64,000 nt of DNA. Source: Pseudomonas jessenii. Its GTDB lineage: Bacteria; Pseudomonadota; Gammaproteobacteria; Pseudomonadales; Pseudomonadaceae. Position numbers and translations under genes: made by a program. The stretch lies in the NCBI RefSeq assembly GCF_002236115.1, contig NZ_NIWT01000001.1, positions 952,251 to 1,016,250 of the forward strand. The letters are read 5' to 3'. Under the pieces are notes generated by a model. It was given only the letters and a program-made list of their open reading frames with translations. It was not told the origin of the DNA and ran no database searches. Shown piece after piece: positions 27,182-35,570 of the stretch (its first letter is position 1; the number at the start of each line of letters is the position of its first letter).

Positions 27182-28096
27182 CTACAGCTCAATACTCATG
27201 CCGTCATAAGCCACTTCGATCCCCCGCCGCTCCAGCAAAGCCCGCTCGGCCGAGTCTTCATCGAGAATGGGATTGGTGTTGTTGATGTGGATCAGCACCT
27301 TGCGCTGGCGATTGAAACCCTCCAGCACTTCAAGCATCCCGCCGGGGCCGCTTTGTGGGAGGTGCCCCATTTCGCTGCCCAGGCTCTGGCCGACTTCGCA
27401 GATACGCATCTCGTCGTCGCGCCACAGGGTGCCGTCCAGCAGCAGGCAATCGGCACGCTGCATCCAGCCCAGCACTTCATCGTCGATTCGGCCAAGGCCA
27501 GGCGCATAGAACAGCGAGGCACCGCTGCGCAGGTCTTCTATGAACAGGCCAATGGTGTCGCCCGGTTGCGGGTTGCCGCGATTGGGTGAATACGGCGGCG
27601 CGTTGCTCACCAGGGGAATCGCGCGAAATTGCAAATGCTCGCAGGCCGGGATGCCGAACGGCTGGCGATCGAGGCCGACCGGTTGCCATTGCAATCCGCC
27701 GTTCCAGTGCTCAAGCATGGTGAACAACGGGAAACCGCTGCTCAGGTCCTGATGCACACGCGCGGTGCACCAAACGTCATGCGGACAGCCTTCGCGCAGG
27801 CTAAGCAAACCGGTGCAATGATCGATCTGGCTGTCGAGCAGTACGACGCCAGCGATGGCAGTGTCACGCAATCGGCGCGCCGGTTGCAGCGGCGCAAAAC
27901 TCTCGAGTTGCGCGCGAATGTCCGGTGAAGCATTGCACAGCACCCACTCCACACCGTCGTCACTCAGGGCAATCGACGACTGCGTACGGCGCTGGGCCCG
28001 CAGGCTGCCATTGCGCACACCGGCGCACTGGCGGCAGTTGCAGTTCCACTGCGGGAAACCACCGCCAGCGGCGGAACCGAGAACGCGGATGTGCAT
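27182..28096 (-). CDS. pqqB: PQQ biosynthesis hydroxylase PqqB
   Basis: 304 residues, metallo-beta-lactamase fold; iron-dependent enzyme that hydroxylates the excised Glu-Tyr dipeptide. The N-terminus [20 protein letters not shown] and the [16 protein letters not shown] and [16 protein letters not shown] segments are diagnostic. QIDHCTG stands in the metal-site region, and CNCRQC near the N-terminus fits the zinc site of known structures. Start at 28096 with GGAGCATCCGCC. It follows pqqA after 55 bases. Confidence 0.96.
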   Translation of the reverse strand: MHIRVLGSAAGGGFPQWNCNCRQCAGVRNGSLRAQRRTQSSIALSDDGVEWVLCNASPDIRAQLESFAPLQPARRLRDTAIAGVVLLDSQIDHCTGLLSLREGCPHDVWCTARVHQDLSSGFPLFTMLEHWNGGLQWQPVGLDRQPFGIPACEHLQFRAIPLVSNAPPYSPNRGNPQPGDTIGLFIEDLRSGASLFYAPGLGRIDDEVLGWMQRADCLLLDGTLWRDDEMRICEVGQSLGSEMGHLPQSGPGGMLEVLEGFNRQRKVLIHINNTNPILDEDSAERALLERRGIEVAYDGMSIEL

Positions 28097-28151
28097 GGCG
28101 GATGCTCCAGAAGGCAGGCCCGGCCAACGCATCGGCTGGCCGGGTGATCAA

Positions 28152-28223
28152 TCAACGGTTGGCGAAATACATCGTCACTTCGAAGCCAATGCGCAGATCG
28201 GTAAACGCGGGTTTAGTCCACAT
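28152..28223 (-). CDS. pqqA: PQQ precursor peptide PqqA
   Basis: A 23-residue peptide, too short for ordinary gene calling, starting MWTKPAFTDLRIGFEVT at 28223 with stop TGA at 28152. The E-V-T-M-Y core supplies the two residues that become PQQ: Glu15 and Tyr19 are linked by PqqE and later excised. AAGAGGAATGACCC gives a good ribosome site. It is the first gene of pqqABCDE, 55 bases ahead of pqqB. No pqqF/pqqH-type protease gene is in the window. Confidence 0.97.
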   Translation of the reverse strand: MWTKPAFTDLRIGFEVTMYFANR

Positions 28224-28290
28224 GGGTCATTCCTCTTCTTGTGCCCGGGTGATTCCGGTAGAGCCATTAATGCACGGGGCGCCGAGTGCC

Positions 28291-28302
28291 CGAATGCTAC
28301 TT
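28291..28302 (-). promoter_or_regulatory. CGAATGCTACTT box upstream of pqqA
   Basis: A 12-mer 68 bases upstream of the pqqA start that is repeated exactly 61 bases upstream of nosP (44663-44674). Its CGAATGC core also precedes ercA and exaC. Candidate activator or promoter element of the alcohol-oxidation regulon. Confidence 0.5.
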
Positions 28303-28366
28303 TCGAAGGAGTTTTGGGGGTGATTTGGTAGGGGGTGTTGCGCAGTCATTGGCAACACAAAACCCA

Positions 28367-28457
28367 TGTGGGAGCGAGCTTGCTCGCGATGACGGAGCAA
28401 CAGTCAACCGAGATGTTGAATGTGCCGACCTCATCGCGAGCAAGCTCGCTCCCACAG
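28367..28457. repeat. REP pair (REPIN-like), main subtype
   Basis: Direct copy from 28367, complement ending 28457; spacer GTCAACCGAGATGTTGAATG is related to other main-type spacers. It lies between exaC and the pqqA promoter. Confidence 0.92.
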
Positions 28458-28479
28458 GTTTTTCAGTGTTCTTGCGAAG

Positions 28480-30000
28480 TTAGAAGAACCCCAGCGGATT
28501 GATGTCGTAGCTCACCAGCAGGTTTTTGGTCTGCTGATAGTGGTCGAGCATCATCTTGTGGTTTTCGCGACCAACGCCGGACTTCTTGTAGCCACCGAAC
28601 GCCGCGTGCGCCGGGTACAGGTGGTAGCAGTTGGTCCACACCCGCCCGGCCTTGATCGCCCGGCCCATGCGGTAGGCGCGGTTGATGTCGCGGGTCCACA
28701 GGCCGGCGCCGAGGCCGAACTCGCTGTCGTTGGCAATCGCCAGCGCTTCGGCTTCGTCCTTGAAGGTGGTGACGCCCACCACCGGGCCGAAGATTTCTTC
28801 CTGGAACACGCGCATCTTGTTGTGCCCCTTGAGCAGGGTCGGCTGGATGTAATAGCCGCTGGACAGGTCACCCTCCAGACGTTCGGCCGCGCCACCGGTG
28901 AGCAGCTCGGCGCCCTCCTCCTGGGCAATGGTCAGGTACGAGAGGATCTTGTCGTATTGCTGCTCGGACGCCTGGGCGCCGACCATGGTCTCGGTGTCCA
29001 GCGGGTTGCCGCGCTTGATCTTGACGATCTTCTTCATCACCTCGGCCATGAACGGCTCGTAGATCGACTCCTGGACCAGCGCCCGGGACGGGCAGGTGCA
29101 GACTTCACCCTGGTTGAAGAACGCCAGCACCAGGCCTTCGGCGGCTTTTTCGATGAACGCCGGTTCAGCGTTCATGATGTCTTCGAAGAAGATGTTCGGC
29201 GACTTGCCGCCCAGTTCGACGGTACACGGGATGATGTTCTCGGCGGCGCAATGCATGATGTGCGCGCCCACCGGGGTCGAGCCGGTGAAGGCGATCTTGG
29301 CGATGCGCTTGCTGGTGGCCAGGGCCTCGCCGGCTTCGCGCCCGAAGCCCTGGACGATGTTCAACACACCCGCCGGCAGCAGGTCGGCGATCAGCTCGGC
29401 GAAGACCATGATCGACAGCGGCGTTTGTTCGGCAGGCTTGAGCACGATGCAGTTGCCGGCGGCCAGGGCCGGGGCGAGTTTCCAGGCGGCCATCAGCAGC
29501 GGGAAGTTCCACGGAATGATCTGCCCGACCACGCCCAGGGGCTCATGGAAGTGATAGGCCGTGGTCAGCTCATTGATCTCGGCAGCCCCGCCTTCCTGGG
29601 CGCGGATGCAGCCAGCGAAGTAACGGAAGTGGTCGGCCGCCAGCGGCACGTCGGCGTTCAGGGTTTCGCGCACGGCCTTGCCGTTGTCCCAGGTTTCGGT
29701 GACGGCCAGGACCTCAAGGTTCTGCTCGATGCGGTCGGCGATTTTCAGCAGCACCAGGGAGCGGTCCTGGGCCGAGGTCTTGCCCCAGGCGTCGGCAGCG
29801 GCATGGGCGGCGTCCAGGGCCTTGTCGATGTCGGCGGCGCTGGAGCGCGGGAATTCGGCGATCACTTCACCGTTGACCGGCGAGGTGTTGGTGAAGTACT
29901 CGCCATTGATCGGGGCAACGAACTCGCCACCGATGAAGTTGCCGTAGCGCGGCTTGAAGGTAATGACGGCGCCTGGGGTTCCGGGTTGTGCGTAGATCAT
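28480..30000 (-). CDS. exaC: NAD-dependent acetaldehyde dehydrogenase ExaC/PedI
   Basis: 506 residues, ALDH superfamily, cytosolic. The cofactor loop FTGSTPVG, the conserved glutamate in [15 protein letters not shown] and the catalytic cysteine in [12 protein letters not shown] are all present. It oxidises the aldehyde made by the periplasmic quinoprotein to the acid for acetyl-CoA synthesis. It lies between pqqA and the quinoprotein gene, as in the exa/ped clusters of P. aeruginosa and P. putida. CAGAGGCCCACC precedes the ATG at 30000. The 136-base gap upstream carries the CGAATGC box and ends at a REP pair, suggesting its own promoter. Confidence 0.95.
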   Translation of the reverse strand: MIYAQPGTPGAVITFKPRYGNFIGGEFVAPINGEYFTNTSPVNGEVIAEFPRSSAADIDKALDAAHAAADAWGKTSAQDRSLVLLKIADRIEQNLEVLAVTETWDNGKAVRETLNADVPLAADHFRYFAGCIRAQEGGAAEINELTTAYHFHEPLGVVGQIIPWNFPLLMAAWKLAPALAAGNCIVLKPAEQTPLSIMVFAELIADLLPAGVLNIVQGFGREAGEALATSKRIAKIAFTGSTPVGAHIMHCAAENIIPCTVELGGKSPNIFFEDIMNAEPAFIEKAAEGLVLAFFNQGEVCTCPSRALVQESIYEPFMAEVMKKIVKIKRGNPLDTETMVGAQASEQQYDKILSYLTIAQEEGAELLTGGAAERLEGDLSSGYYIQPTLLKGHNKMRVFQEEIFGPVVGVTTFKDEAEALAIANDSEFGLGAGLWTRDINRAYRMGRAIKAGRVWTNCYHLYPAHAAFGGYKKSGVGRENHKMMLDHYQQTKNLLVSYDINPLGFF

Positions 30001-30076
30001 GGTGGGCCTCTGTCTGGGTCGATGCCTGTCGTGCTGACAGGCGATGAGCCGATACTAGAGAGCCCCGCGTGCCAGA

Positions 30077-30083
30077 CGAATGC
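30077..30083 (-). promoter_or_regulatory. CGAATGC box upstream of exaC
   Basis: 77 bases from the exaC start. On the coding strand it reads GCATTCGTC, identical over nine bases to the nosP box. Confidence 0.4.
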
Positions 30084-30136
30084 ATCGTTGGCAGGAGGGA
30101 CTCTCGTTATTTGGTCGTAGGTTTCACACAAAACAC

Positions 30137-30237
30137 TGTGGGAGCGAGCTTGCTCGCGATGAACCCGAGAACGCCGCGGGGTATCAGGCTTCCAGCGTTA
30201 TCGTTGACGACCATCGCGAGCAGGCTCGCTCCTACAG
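30137..30237. repeat. REP pair (REPIN-like), spacer inverted relative to the 1933 copy
   Basis: Direct copy from 30137 and complement (GAGCAGGCTCGCTCCTACA) ending 30237. The spacer carries CGTTATCGTTGACGACC, the reverse complement of the 1933-2032 spacer, so the two units are inserted in opposite orientation. Confidence 0.9.
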
Positions 30238-30239
30238 GT

Positions 30240-32015
30240 TTAATGCTTGGCGACGAGGTCCTTGGGCAGCTTGAAGGTCCAGAGCATGCCGCCCTGGTTG
30301 AAGTCCTTCACCCGCTTGGCCACTTCGCCGCCCCACAGCGGTACCGCGCCGCCCCAGCCGGAGAGCACCGAGACGTACTGTTCGCCGTCCATTTCCCAGG
30401 TCACGGGCGAGCCAAGCACGCCGGAGCCGGTCTGGAATTCCCAGACCTTTTCGCCGGTCTTGGCGTTGAAGGCCTGCAGGAAGCCTTCAGGCGTGCCGGT
30501 GAACACCAGGTTGCCCTTGGTGGTCAGCACCCCGCCCCACAGCGGCGCGTAGTTCTTGTGGCGCCAGACTTCCTTGCCGGTTTTCGGATCGATGGCCCGC
30601 AGCACGCCGATGTAGTCTTCGTTCAACGGCTTGATGGTGAAGCCGGCGCCGAGGAACGCCGCGCCTTTCTTGTAGGCGATGCCTTCGTTCCAGATGTCCA
30701 TGCCCCATTCGTTGGACGGCACATAGAACAGCCCGGTGTCTTTGTTGTAGGCCATCGGCATCCAGTTTTTCGCGCCGAGGAACGCCGGCGCTACGAAGAC
30801 CGAGCTGCCCTTGGCTTCGGAACCCGGGGCACCGGGACGGCTGGCTTCGTTGTAGATCGGCCGGCCGTTCTTATCCAGGCCGGTGGCCCAGGTGATCTTG
30901 TCCACGAACGGGAAACCACGGATGAATTTGCCGTTGGTGCGGTCCAGCACGTAGAAGAAACCGTTACGGTCGGCAGTGGCCGCCGCCTTGATCTCCTTAC
31001 CACCTTCGCTGTAGTTGAAGGACACCAGCTCGTTCACGCCGTCGTAGTCCCAACCATCGTGGGGCGTGCTCTGGAAGTGCCACTTGATGGTGCCGTCGTC
31101 CGGGTTGAGCGCCAGGCGCGACGAGGAGTAGAGGTTGTCGCCAGGGCGCAGGTGCGAGTTCCACGGCGCCGGGTTGCCGGTACCGAACAACAGCAGGTTG
31201 GTTTCGGGGTCGTAGTAACCGCCAAGCCAAGGGGCGGCGCCACCGGTTTTCCACAGATCGCCCGGCCAGGTCTTGCCCGCCTCGCCGCCGGAGATGCCGT
31301 TTTCAACCGCTTTGCCGTCCTTGTAGACGTAGCCCATATGGCCTTCGACCGTTGGCCGGGTCCACAGCAGATCACCGTTTTTCGGGTCGTAGGCCTCGAT
31401 CTTGCCCACCACGCCAAACTCGCCACCGGCCACGCCGGTAATCAGCTTGCCGTTGATCACCAGCGGCGCTGCGCTGATCGAGTAGCCTTCCTTGTGGTCG
31501 GCGACTTTCTTGCTCCACACCACCTTGCCGGTGTCCTTGTTCAGCGCCACGAGCTTGGCGTCGAGGGTGCCGAAAATCACCAGGTCGCCATACAGCGCGA
31601 CGCCACGGTTGATCACGTCGCAGCAAGGGCGGATGTCATCGGGCAGGCGCGCATCGTATTGCCAGAGTTTCTTGCCGGTGCGCGCATCCACGGCGAATAC
31701 CCGGGAGTAGGAACCGGTCATATACATCACGCCGTCCTTGACCATCGGCTGCGCTTGCTGGCCACGCTGTTTTTCTCCGCCGAAGGAAAACGCCCACGCC
31801 GGGCGCAGCTCCTTGACGTTGTCGACGTTGAGAATATCCAGCGGGCTGTAGCGCTGCCCTTGAACGCCGAGGCCGTTGGTCACGACCTGTTCCGGGTTCT
31901 TCGGGTCCTGAAGAATGTCCTGGTCGGAAACCCCGGCCAATGCCTGGCCGGACAACAGCATGGCACTGAGCAGCAGGCTCAGGACGAAGGACTGGCGACG
32001 TGCGGGTTGGGTCAT
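30240..32015 (-). CDS. pedH: PQQ-dependent alcohol dehydrogenase, lanthanide-type (PedH-like)
   Basis: 591-residue periplasmic quinoprotein with a Sec signal peptide (about 1-28, ending GQALAG), an eight-bladed propeller and the vicinal cysteine pair in [13 protein letters not shown] next to PQQ. The key feature is [11 protein letters not shown]: catalytic Asp323 plus a second Asp325. Enzymes using calcium have Ser or Ala at that second position, while lanthanide enzymes (XoxF, PedH) have Asp. Numbering and sequence match what I know of P. putida PedH. It oxidises ethanol and other alcohols and passes electrons to a c-type cytochrome. It ends two bases from a REP pair. CAGAGGAAGCCGTC precedes the start. 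Confidence 0.95.
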   Translation of the reverse strand: MTQPARRQSFVLSLLLSAMLLSGQALAGVSDQDILQDPKNPEQVVTNGLGVQGQRYSPLDILNVDNVKELRPAWAFSFGGEKQRGQQAQPMVKDGVMYMTGSYSRVFAVDARTGKKLWQYDARLPDDIRPCCDVINRGVALYGDLVIFGTLDAKLVALNKDTGKVVWSKKVADHKEGYSISAAPLVINGKLITGVAGGEFGVVGKIEAYDPKNGDLLWTRPTVEGHMGYVYKDGKAVENGISGGEAGKTWPGDLWKTGGAAPWLGGYYDPETNLLLFGTGNPAPWNSHLRPGDNLYSSSRLALNPDDGTIKWHFQSTPHDGWDYDGVNELVSFNYSEGGKEIKAAATADRNGFFYVLDRTNGKFIRGFPFVDKITWATGLDKNGRPIYNEASRPGAPGSEAKGSSVFVAPAFLGAKNWMPMAYNKDTGLFYVPSNEWGMDIWNEGIAYKKGAAFLGAGFTIKPLNEDYIGVLRAIDPKTGKEVWRHKNYAPLWGGVLTTKGNLVFTGTPEGFLQAFNAKTGEKVWEFQTGSGVLGSPVTWEMDGEQYVSVLSGWGGAVPLWGGEVAKRVKDFNQGGMLWTFKLPKDLVAKH

Positions 32016-32122
32016 GACGGCTTCCTCTGCGGATTTTTGTTATGTCCGGAAAATTTTCCCGGTCTGGTGCAGATTCTTGGGCGCCGCTGCCTTGGCAACA
32101 ATTGCCCGCAATGAGGAGATTG

Positions 32123-32136
32123 CTAGTTCCTTGGTA
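32123..32136 (-). promoter_or_regulatory. TACCAAGGAACTAG box upstream of pedH
   Basis: On the coding strand TACCAAGGAACTAG, 108 bases from the pedH start. A 14-mer with one mismatch (TACCAAGGGACTAG) lies 104 bases upstream of pedF. Confidence 0.55.
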
Positions 32137-32185
32137 CAGGGTCGGAGGAGAGGAGCAGCGAACTTTGTGCCAGACATAGATCCTC

Positions 32186-32276
32186 TGTGGGAGCGAGCTT
32201 GCTCGCGATGGCGTCGTATCAGCCGACATCAATGTTGACTGTCAGGACCTCATCGCGAGCAAGCTCGCTCCCACAG
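32186..32276. repeat. REP pair (REPIN-like), main subtype
   Basis: Direct copy from 32186, complement ending 32276; spacer CCGACATCAATGTTGACTG. It separates the pedF-operon end from the pedH promoter. Confidence 0.92.
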
Positions 32277-32292
32277 GGGGGGCTGTGTTTGC

Positions 32293-33231
32293 TCACTTTT
32301 GCGCGGCAGAATCCACCCGCGTCATCTGCCCTCGCTCGTAGCGCGGGTACAGATGACTGACGCTGCGGATCAGTTCATAACGACTCAGGTTGATCCCGGC
32401 GAAGCGTTCGGGGATGGGGCTGCGGATCATCTCGGCCATATCACTGCCATTGGCCGCGCCGTCGCGCATGAGCTGATCGAGCCAGGTCAGGTAATCGCGC
32501 ATCTGCTCGAAGGGTTGTGGATCGCTCGACACCGGCCCATGGCCCGGCACGACCTGTGTCCAGGGCAAGCCTCGCAGGGTCGCGATGTCCGCCAGCCACA
32601 CCGACAGCCCGGGACTGTTGGGCGTTGTCAGCGCCCGCTGATAAAACACCAGGTCCCCGGCAAACAGCACACCAGTTTGCTGGTCGAGAATAGCCAGATC
32701 CGCGCCGGTATGCCCACCCAGGCTCAGCAAGCGCAAATCGTGATTCCCAAAACTTTTCACGCCGGGTGTCAGCGTCTGAGTCGCCAGCACCACTTCGGTG
32801 CCACGCATCCAGTCGCCGACCATCCGGTACATATTCTCCGCCATGGCATCGCCTTGCTGGTGCAACAGCTCGCTGGTGCCGGCCAAGGCGCCGATTGGCA
32901 CGTCGGTGAAGGCTTGATTACCCAGCACATGGTCCGGGTGGTGATGGGTCAGCAAGACCTCGATCACCGGCTTGTCGGTGGTGGCGGCAATGGCCTTGCG
33001 CATCGCTTCGCCGTAACGCCTGGACGGCCCGGTGTCGATCACCACCACACCGCGCTCAGTGACGATAAACGCGGTGTTGACGATGTTGCCGCCGTTGGCC
33101 TTGGCGAAATTATCGGTGCTGCCTTCCAGTAACCAGGTGTCCTGGGCGATCCGCCGGGGCTTGAGCGAGTACTCGAGATCGGCCAGGGCCGGCAGACTGA
33201 CGCTTAACACCATCAACAGGATCCAGCGCAT
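32293..33231 (-). CDS. quinoprotein-associated metallo-beta-lactamase-fold hydrolase
   Basis: 312 residues with a signal peptide (MRWILLMVLSVSLPALA) and a zinc site LLTHHHPDHVLGN (HxHxDH variant), followed by LLSLGGHTGADLAIL and VPGHGP for the remaining ligands. It belongs to the SoxH-like hydrolases that travel with quinoprotein dehydrogenases and a SoxYZ-like carrier. Last gene of pedF-pedG-soxYZ-like-hydrolase, 16 bases after the carrier gene. Periplasmic. Its reaction is not established; hydrolysis of a thioester or persulfide on the neighbouring carrier is an inference. Start at 33231; the longer frame to 33597 overlaps the carrier gene out of phase. Confidence 0.85.
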   Translation of the reverse strand: MRWILLMVLSVSLPALADLEYSLKPRRIAQDTWLLEGSTDNFAKANGGNIVNTAFIVTERGVVVIDTGPSRRYGEAMRKAIAATTDKPVIEVLLTHHHPDHVLGNQAFTDVPIGALAGTSELLHQQGDAMAENMYRMVGDWMRGTEVVLATQTLTPGVKSFGNHDLRLLSLGGHTGADLAILDQQTGVLFAGDLVFYQRALTTPNSPGLSVWLADIATLRGLPWTQVVPGHGPVSSDPQPFEQMRDYLTWLDQLMRDGAANGSDMAEMIRSPIPERFAGINLSRYELIRSVSHLYPRYERGQMTRVDSAAQK

Positions 33232-33247
33232 GCCACGCTCCTTAGGG

Positions 33248-34009
33248 TCAGGGGATCGACGCATCGAACTCATTGCCGCTGTTGTCCCGTAGCAGCAGGC
33301 GCGTTTGCCCTGCCCCTTCGATGTCGAAGGCCAGGTTGGGGTTTTCGCTGACCGCGGGGAACAGCTCCAGCCGGGCCAGCACTTGCTCGTTGCGGTCGCG
33401 CAGTTCGGCATGGTTGATGAAGAATTCCGGAATGCCGCTGACCATGCCGTTGTCCATGGGATGGGCCACCTGCATACGCAAACGGCTGAACCCGTCCCGG
33501 GGATAACGGCCGCCGAGCACTTCGCCGATGCGCTCCTCCCAGCCCGGTTGAGTCCGCACCACGCTCGGCGCGGTGCAACCGCCACCCGCGGCGTCAATCA
33601 GGGTCGAGCCGACATGCCACACGCCGTCGCGGGTCAACACCGCCGCGCGCAAGGGCGTCGCCTGTTCGATGCGTATGCGCAAAGACAGCCACGGCAAAAC
33701 CGAATTCAGCGGCTGGAAGTCGACGATTTTCGGCAACGGATTCAGCTCTGCCCAGGCGAGGATTTTCACCACCTCACCATTGAACGCCCGGGCATCGATT
33801 TCCAGCGGCACCTGCCGGGCATCTTCGGCAAACGGCGGCGCCAGCAGCTTGACCCGCTCATCGAACACGAACGGCGCATTACCCAGAAACCGCTGATGGT
33901 AGAAGGCCCACATCACCGATGGCACCGGATCCTTGCCGGGATCGATAGCGCCGGCCTGTGCCGCCAGGCTCAACCAGCAGGCCAACAGACAACTCCCTCG
34001 CCATTTCAT
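33248..34009 (-). CDS. quinoprotein dehydrogenase-associated SoxYZ-like carrier protein
   Basis: 253 residues: signal peptide (about 1-22), a SoxY-like domain ending in DAAGGGCTAPS with Cys145 where SoxY carries its swinging-arm cysteine (GGCGG), then a SoxZ-like domain (MQVAHPMDNGM..., ending with DNSGNEFDASIP). In Sox systems this cysteine carries sulfur intermediates. No thiosulfate-oxidation genes are nearby; instead it sits in the pedF operon, as such fused carriers do beside PQQ dehydrogenases. Function with quinoproteins unknown. Starts 10 bases after the pedG stop (AAGGAGCAGGCG). Confidence 0.85.
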   Translation of the reverse strand: MKWRGSCLLACWLSLAAQAGAIDPGKDPVPSVMWAFYHQRFLGNAPFVFDERVKLLAPPFAEDARQVPLEIDARAFNGEVVKILAWAELNPLPKIVDFQPLNSVLPWLSLRIRIEQATPLRAAVLTRDGVWHVGSTLIDAAGGGCTAPSVVRTQPGWEERIGEVLGGRYPRDGFSRLRMQVAHPMDNGMVSGIPEFFINHAELRDRNEQVLARLELFPAVSENPNLAFDIEGAGQTRLLLRDNSGNEFDASIP

Positions 34010-34019
34010 CGCCTGCTCC

Positions 34020-34895
34020 TTATTGATACATCTCGGGCACGTCGTAACGCAGGCCGTAATGGCCGTAGATGGTCTTCACCGAACCGTCGCGGATCAGCGC
34101 TTCCAACGCCTCTTCCACGGCATAGGCCAGTTGACGATTGCTTTCGTGCACCGCCATGCCGATTTCCCAGAGCTGCTTGCCCATGTTCGGGTAGGCATTT
34201 TCTGCCAGCGCCACCTGCGGGTCGGCCGCTTCGTGCACCTGCCAGTCGATTTCGCCGCGCATGGCCATCACCGCGTCGACCTCACCGGCCTTCATCGCGG
34301 CAAACGCCTGGGGTACGCCCGAATAGTGATGCGTCTTGCCGGCGAGCATGCCGTTGAACACCGAGGTCAGGTAGAACGACGGCACGCTGTCGACTTCGAC
34401 ACCAATCGGGTGATGCTCGAACACCGCGACGCTGGCGACCTTGTCCAGCCTTCGGCGGTCATAGGCCACCTGCCATTGTTCGTTCTGGTACGGACCGAAC
34501 ATCACCACTTGGCCGTTGACCAGTTCGCCGAACTCGTTGCGCTTCTGCGCGTAGTCACGGTCGTAGGGCACGCGCATCATCAGGTCGGCCAGTTGCTGGC
34601 TGTGCAAGGCACTGGCACGCCAGATGTAGTCGCGCAGGTCGTCATCGAGTTTTTCCCCGGCCGGTGCCCAGATCAGCGACAGGCGCACACCGAGTGCCTT
34701 GGCCAAGGCCTCGGCGAGTTCAACATCGACACCCTGGGGCTTTCCAGCGCTTTCGAAACTGTAGGGGGCGAAGTCCTTGTAGACCGCCACCTTCAGCTCC
34801 CCGGCGGCGATCATTTCGTCGTAGTTGCGAACCTGCGCCTGCGCCGCCTGGCAGCACAGCCACAGAGCGCTGATCAACACCGCGAGCAGGCGCAT
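34020..34895 (-). CDS. pedG: quinoprotein-associated periplasmic substrate-binding-like protein PedG
   Basis: 291 residues with a signal peptide (MRLLAVLISALWLCCQAAQAQ) and a type II periplasmic binding fold (ELKVAVYKDFAPYSFESAGKPQGVDVELAEALAKALGV, as in extracellular solute-binding family 3). No transporter accompanies it in the operon; these proteins are coupled to quinoprotein dehydrogenases (the MoxJ/XoxJ-like role of assisting dehydrogenase maturation is the likely parallel, by inference). Starts three bases after the pedF stop, so co-translated. Confidence 0.85.
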   Translation of the reverse strand: MRLLAVLISALWLCCQAAQAQVRNYDEMIAAGELKVAVYKDFAPYSFESAGKPQGVDVELAEALAKALGVRLSLIWAPAGEKLDDDLRDYIWRASALHSQQLADLMMRVPYDRDYAQKRNEFGELVNGQVVMFGPYQNEQWQVAYDRRRLDKVASVAVFEHHPIGVEVDSVPSFYLTSVFNGMLAGKTHHYSGVPQAFAAMKAGEVDAVMAMRGEIDWQVHEAADPQVALAENAYPNMGKQLWEIGMAVHESNRQLAYAVEEALEALIRDGSVKTIYGHYGLRYDVPEMYQ

Positions 34896-34898
34896 GGG

Positions 34899-35360
34899 TC
34901 ACTCCTCGACGCGCACAGTGTCCAGATAGGTACGCACCGCCCACAGGGCTTCCTGGCTCAGGTAGTCGGCCATCTTCGGCATGTACACCCGACCGTCGCG
35001 CACCGCGCCATGGCGCACCCGTTCGGCGAACCATTCATCGCCCGCCTCGCCGACATCGAGCATGCGCAAGTCGGGGGCGATACCGCCGGACTTGGCTTCC
35101 AGGCCATGACAGGCCGCGCAGTTCTGGGTATAGGCAGAGGCGCCGATTTCCACTGCCTTGTCGTGTTCCGGGGCGGTGCGATACGGGTTCACCGCGGCCC
35201 AGCCATCGGCATCGAGCTGCACCCCGGCGTCCTTGATCGGGGTCAAGCCCTGGGTGGCGACAGCCTGTGGCACCACATTGCCGTGGGCCCAGACGGAACC
35301 TGCACTGATCAAACTGGCCAATAGCCCGGTCACGAGCAAGGCGTTGCGTTTTGTTGTCAT
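34899..35360 (-). CDS. pedF: cytochrome c PedF (c550-type electron acceptor)
   Basis: 153 residues: signal peptide (about 1-25), one heme site CAACH at 81-85, and a methionine ligand candidate in VYMPKMADYLS. Periplasmic electron acceptor from the quinoprotein alcohol dehydrogenase, equivalent to ExaB. First gene of the leftward operon pedF-pedG-SoxYZ-like-hydrolase. In P. putida a calcium-type pedE precedes pedF, as I recall; here the next gene upstream is divergent pedA1, so PedH (2.9 kb away) is the only quinoprotein visible for it to serve. Confidence 0.92.
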   Translation of the reverse strand: MTTKRNALLVTGLLASLISAGSVWAHGNVVPQAVATQGLTPIKDAGVQLDADGWAAVNPYRTAPEHDKAVEIGASAYTQNCAACHGLEAKSGGIAPDLRMLDVGEAGDEWFAERVRHGAVRDGRVYMPKMADYLSQEALWAVRTYLDTVRVEE

Positions 35361-35463
35361 TGTTATGCCCTCTGGATTGCACGCAAAACCTCTTGGCAGA
35401 GGCTATGGCAGCCATCTTAGAAACGGCATCGCGCTCACCCCATGCTGCTTTGGTGGTCGCTAC

Positions 35464-35477
35464 CTAGTCCCTTGGTA
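35464..35477 (-). promoter_or_regulatory. TACCAAGGGACTAG box between pedF and pedA1
   Basis: 104 bases upstream of pedF and 94 bases upstream of pedA1; differs in one base from the pedH box at 32123-32136. Also readable as the dyad TACC-N9-GGTA (35461-35477 region). It could serve both divergent genes. Confidence 0.55.
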
Positions 35478-35570
35478 GTAAGGCGCTGGATGGACACCAC
35501 CGGTACTTTCTGCATATTTCCTCAGCTTCACGGGCTACCTATGCTGGCGCTACCTGTAAAGGAGTGCCCT

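Noticed and set aside
24897..35360. A canonical calcium-dependent exaABC-pqq cluster as in P. aeruginosa
   Set aside because: Gene content is similar, but the quinoprotein has Asp at the lanthanide-determining position and the pedG/SoxYZ-like/pedABC genes follow the ped arrangement.
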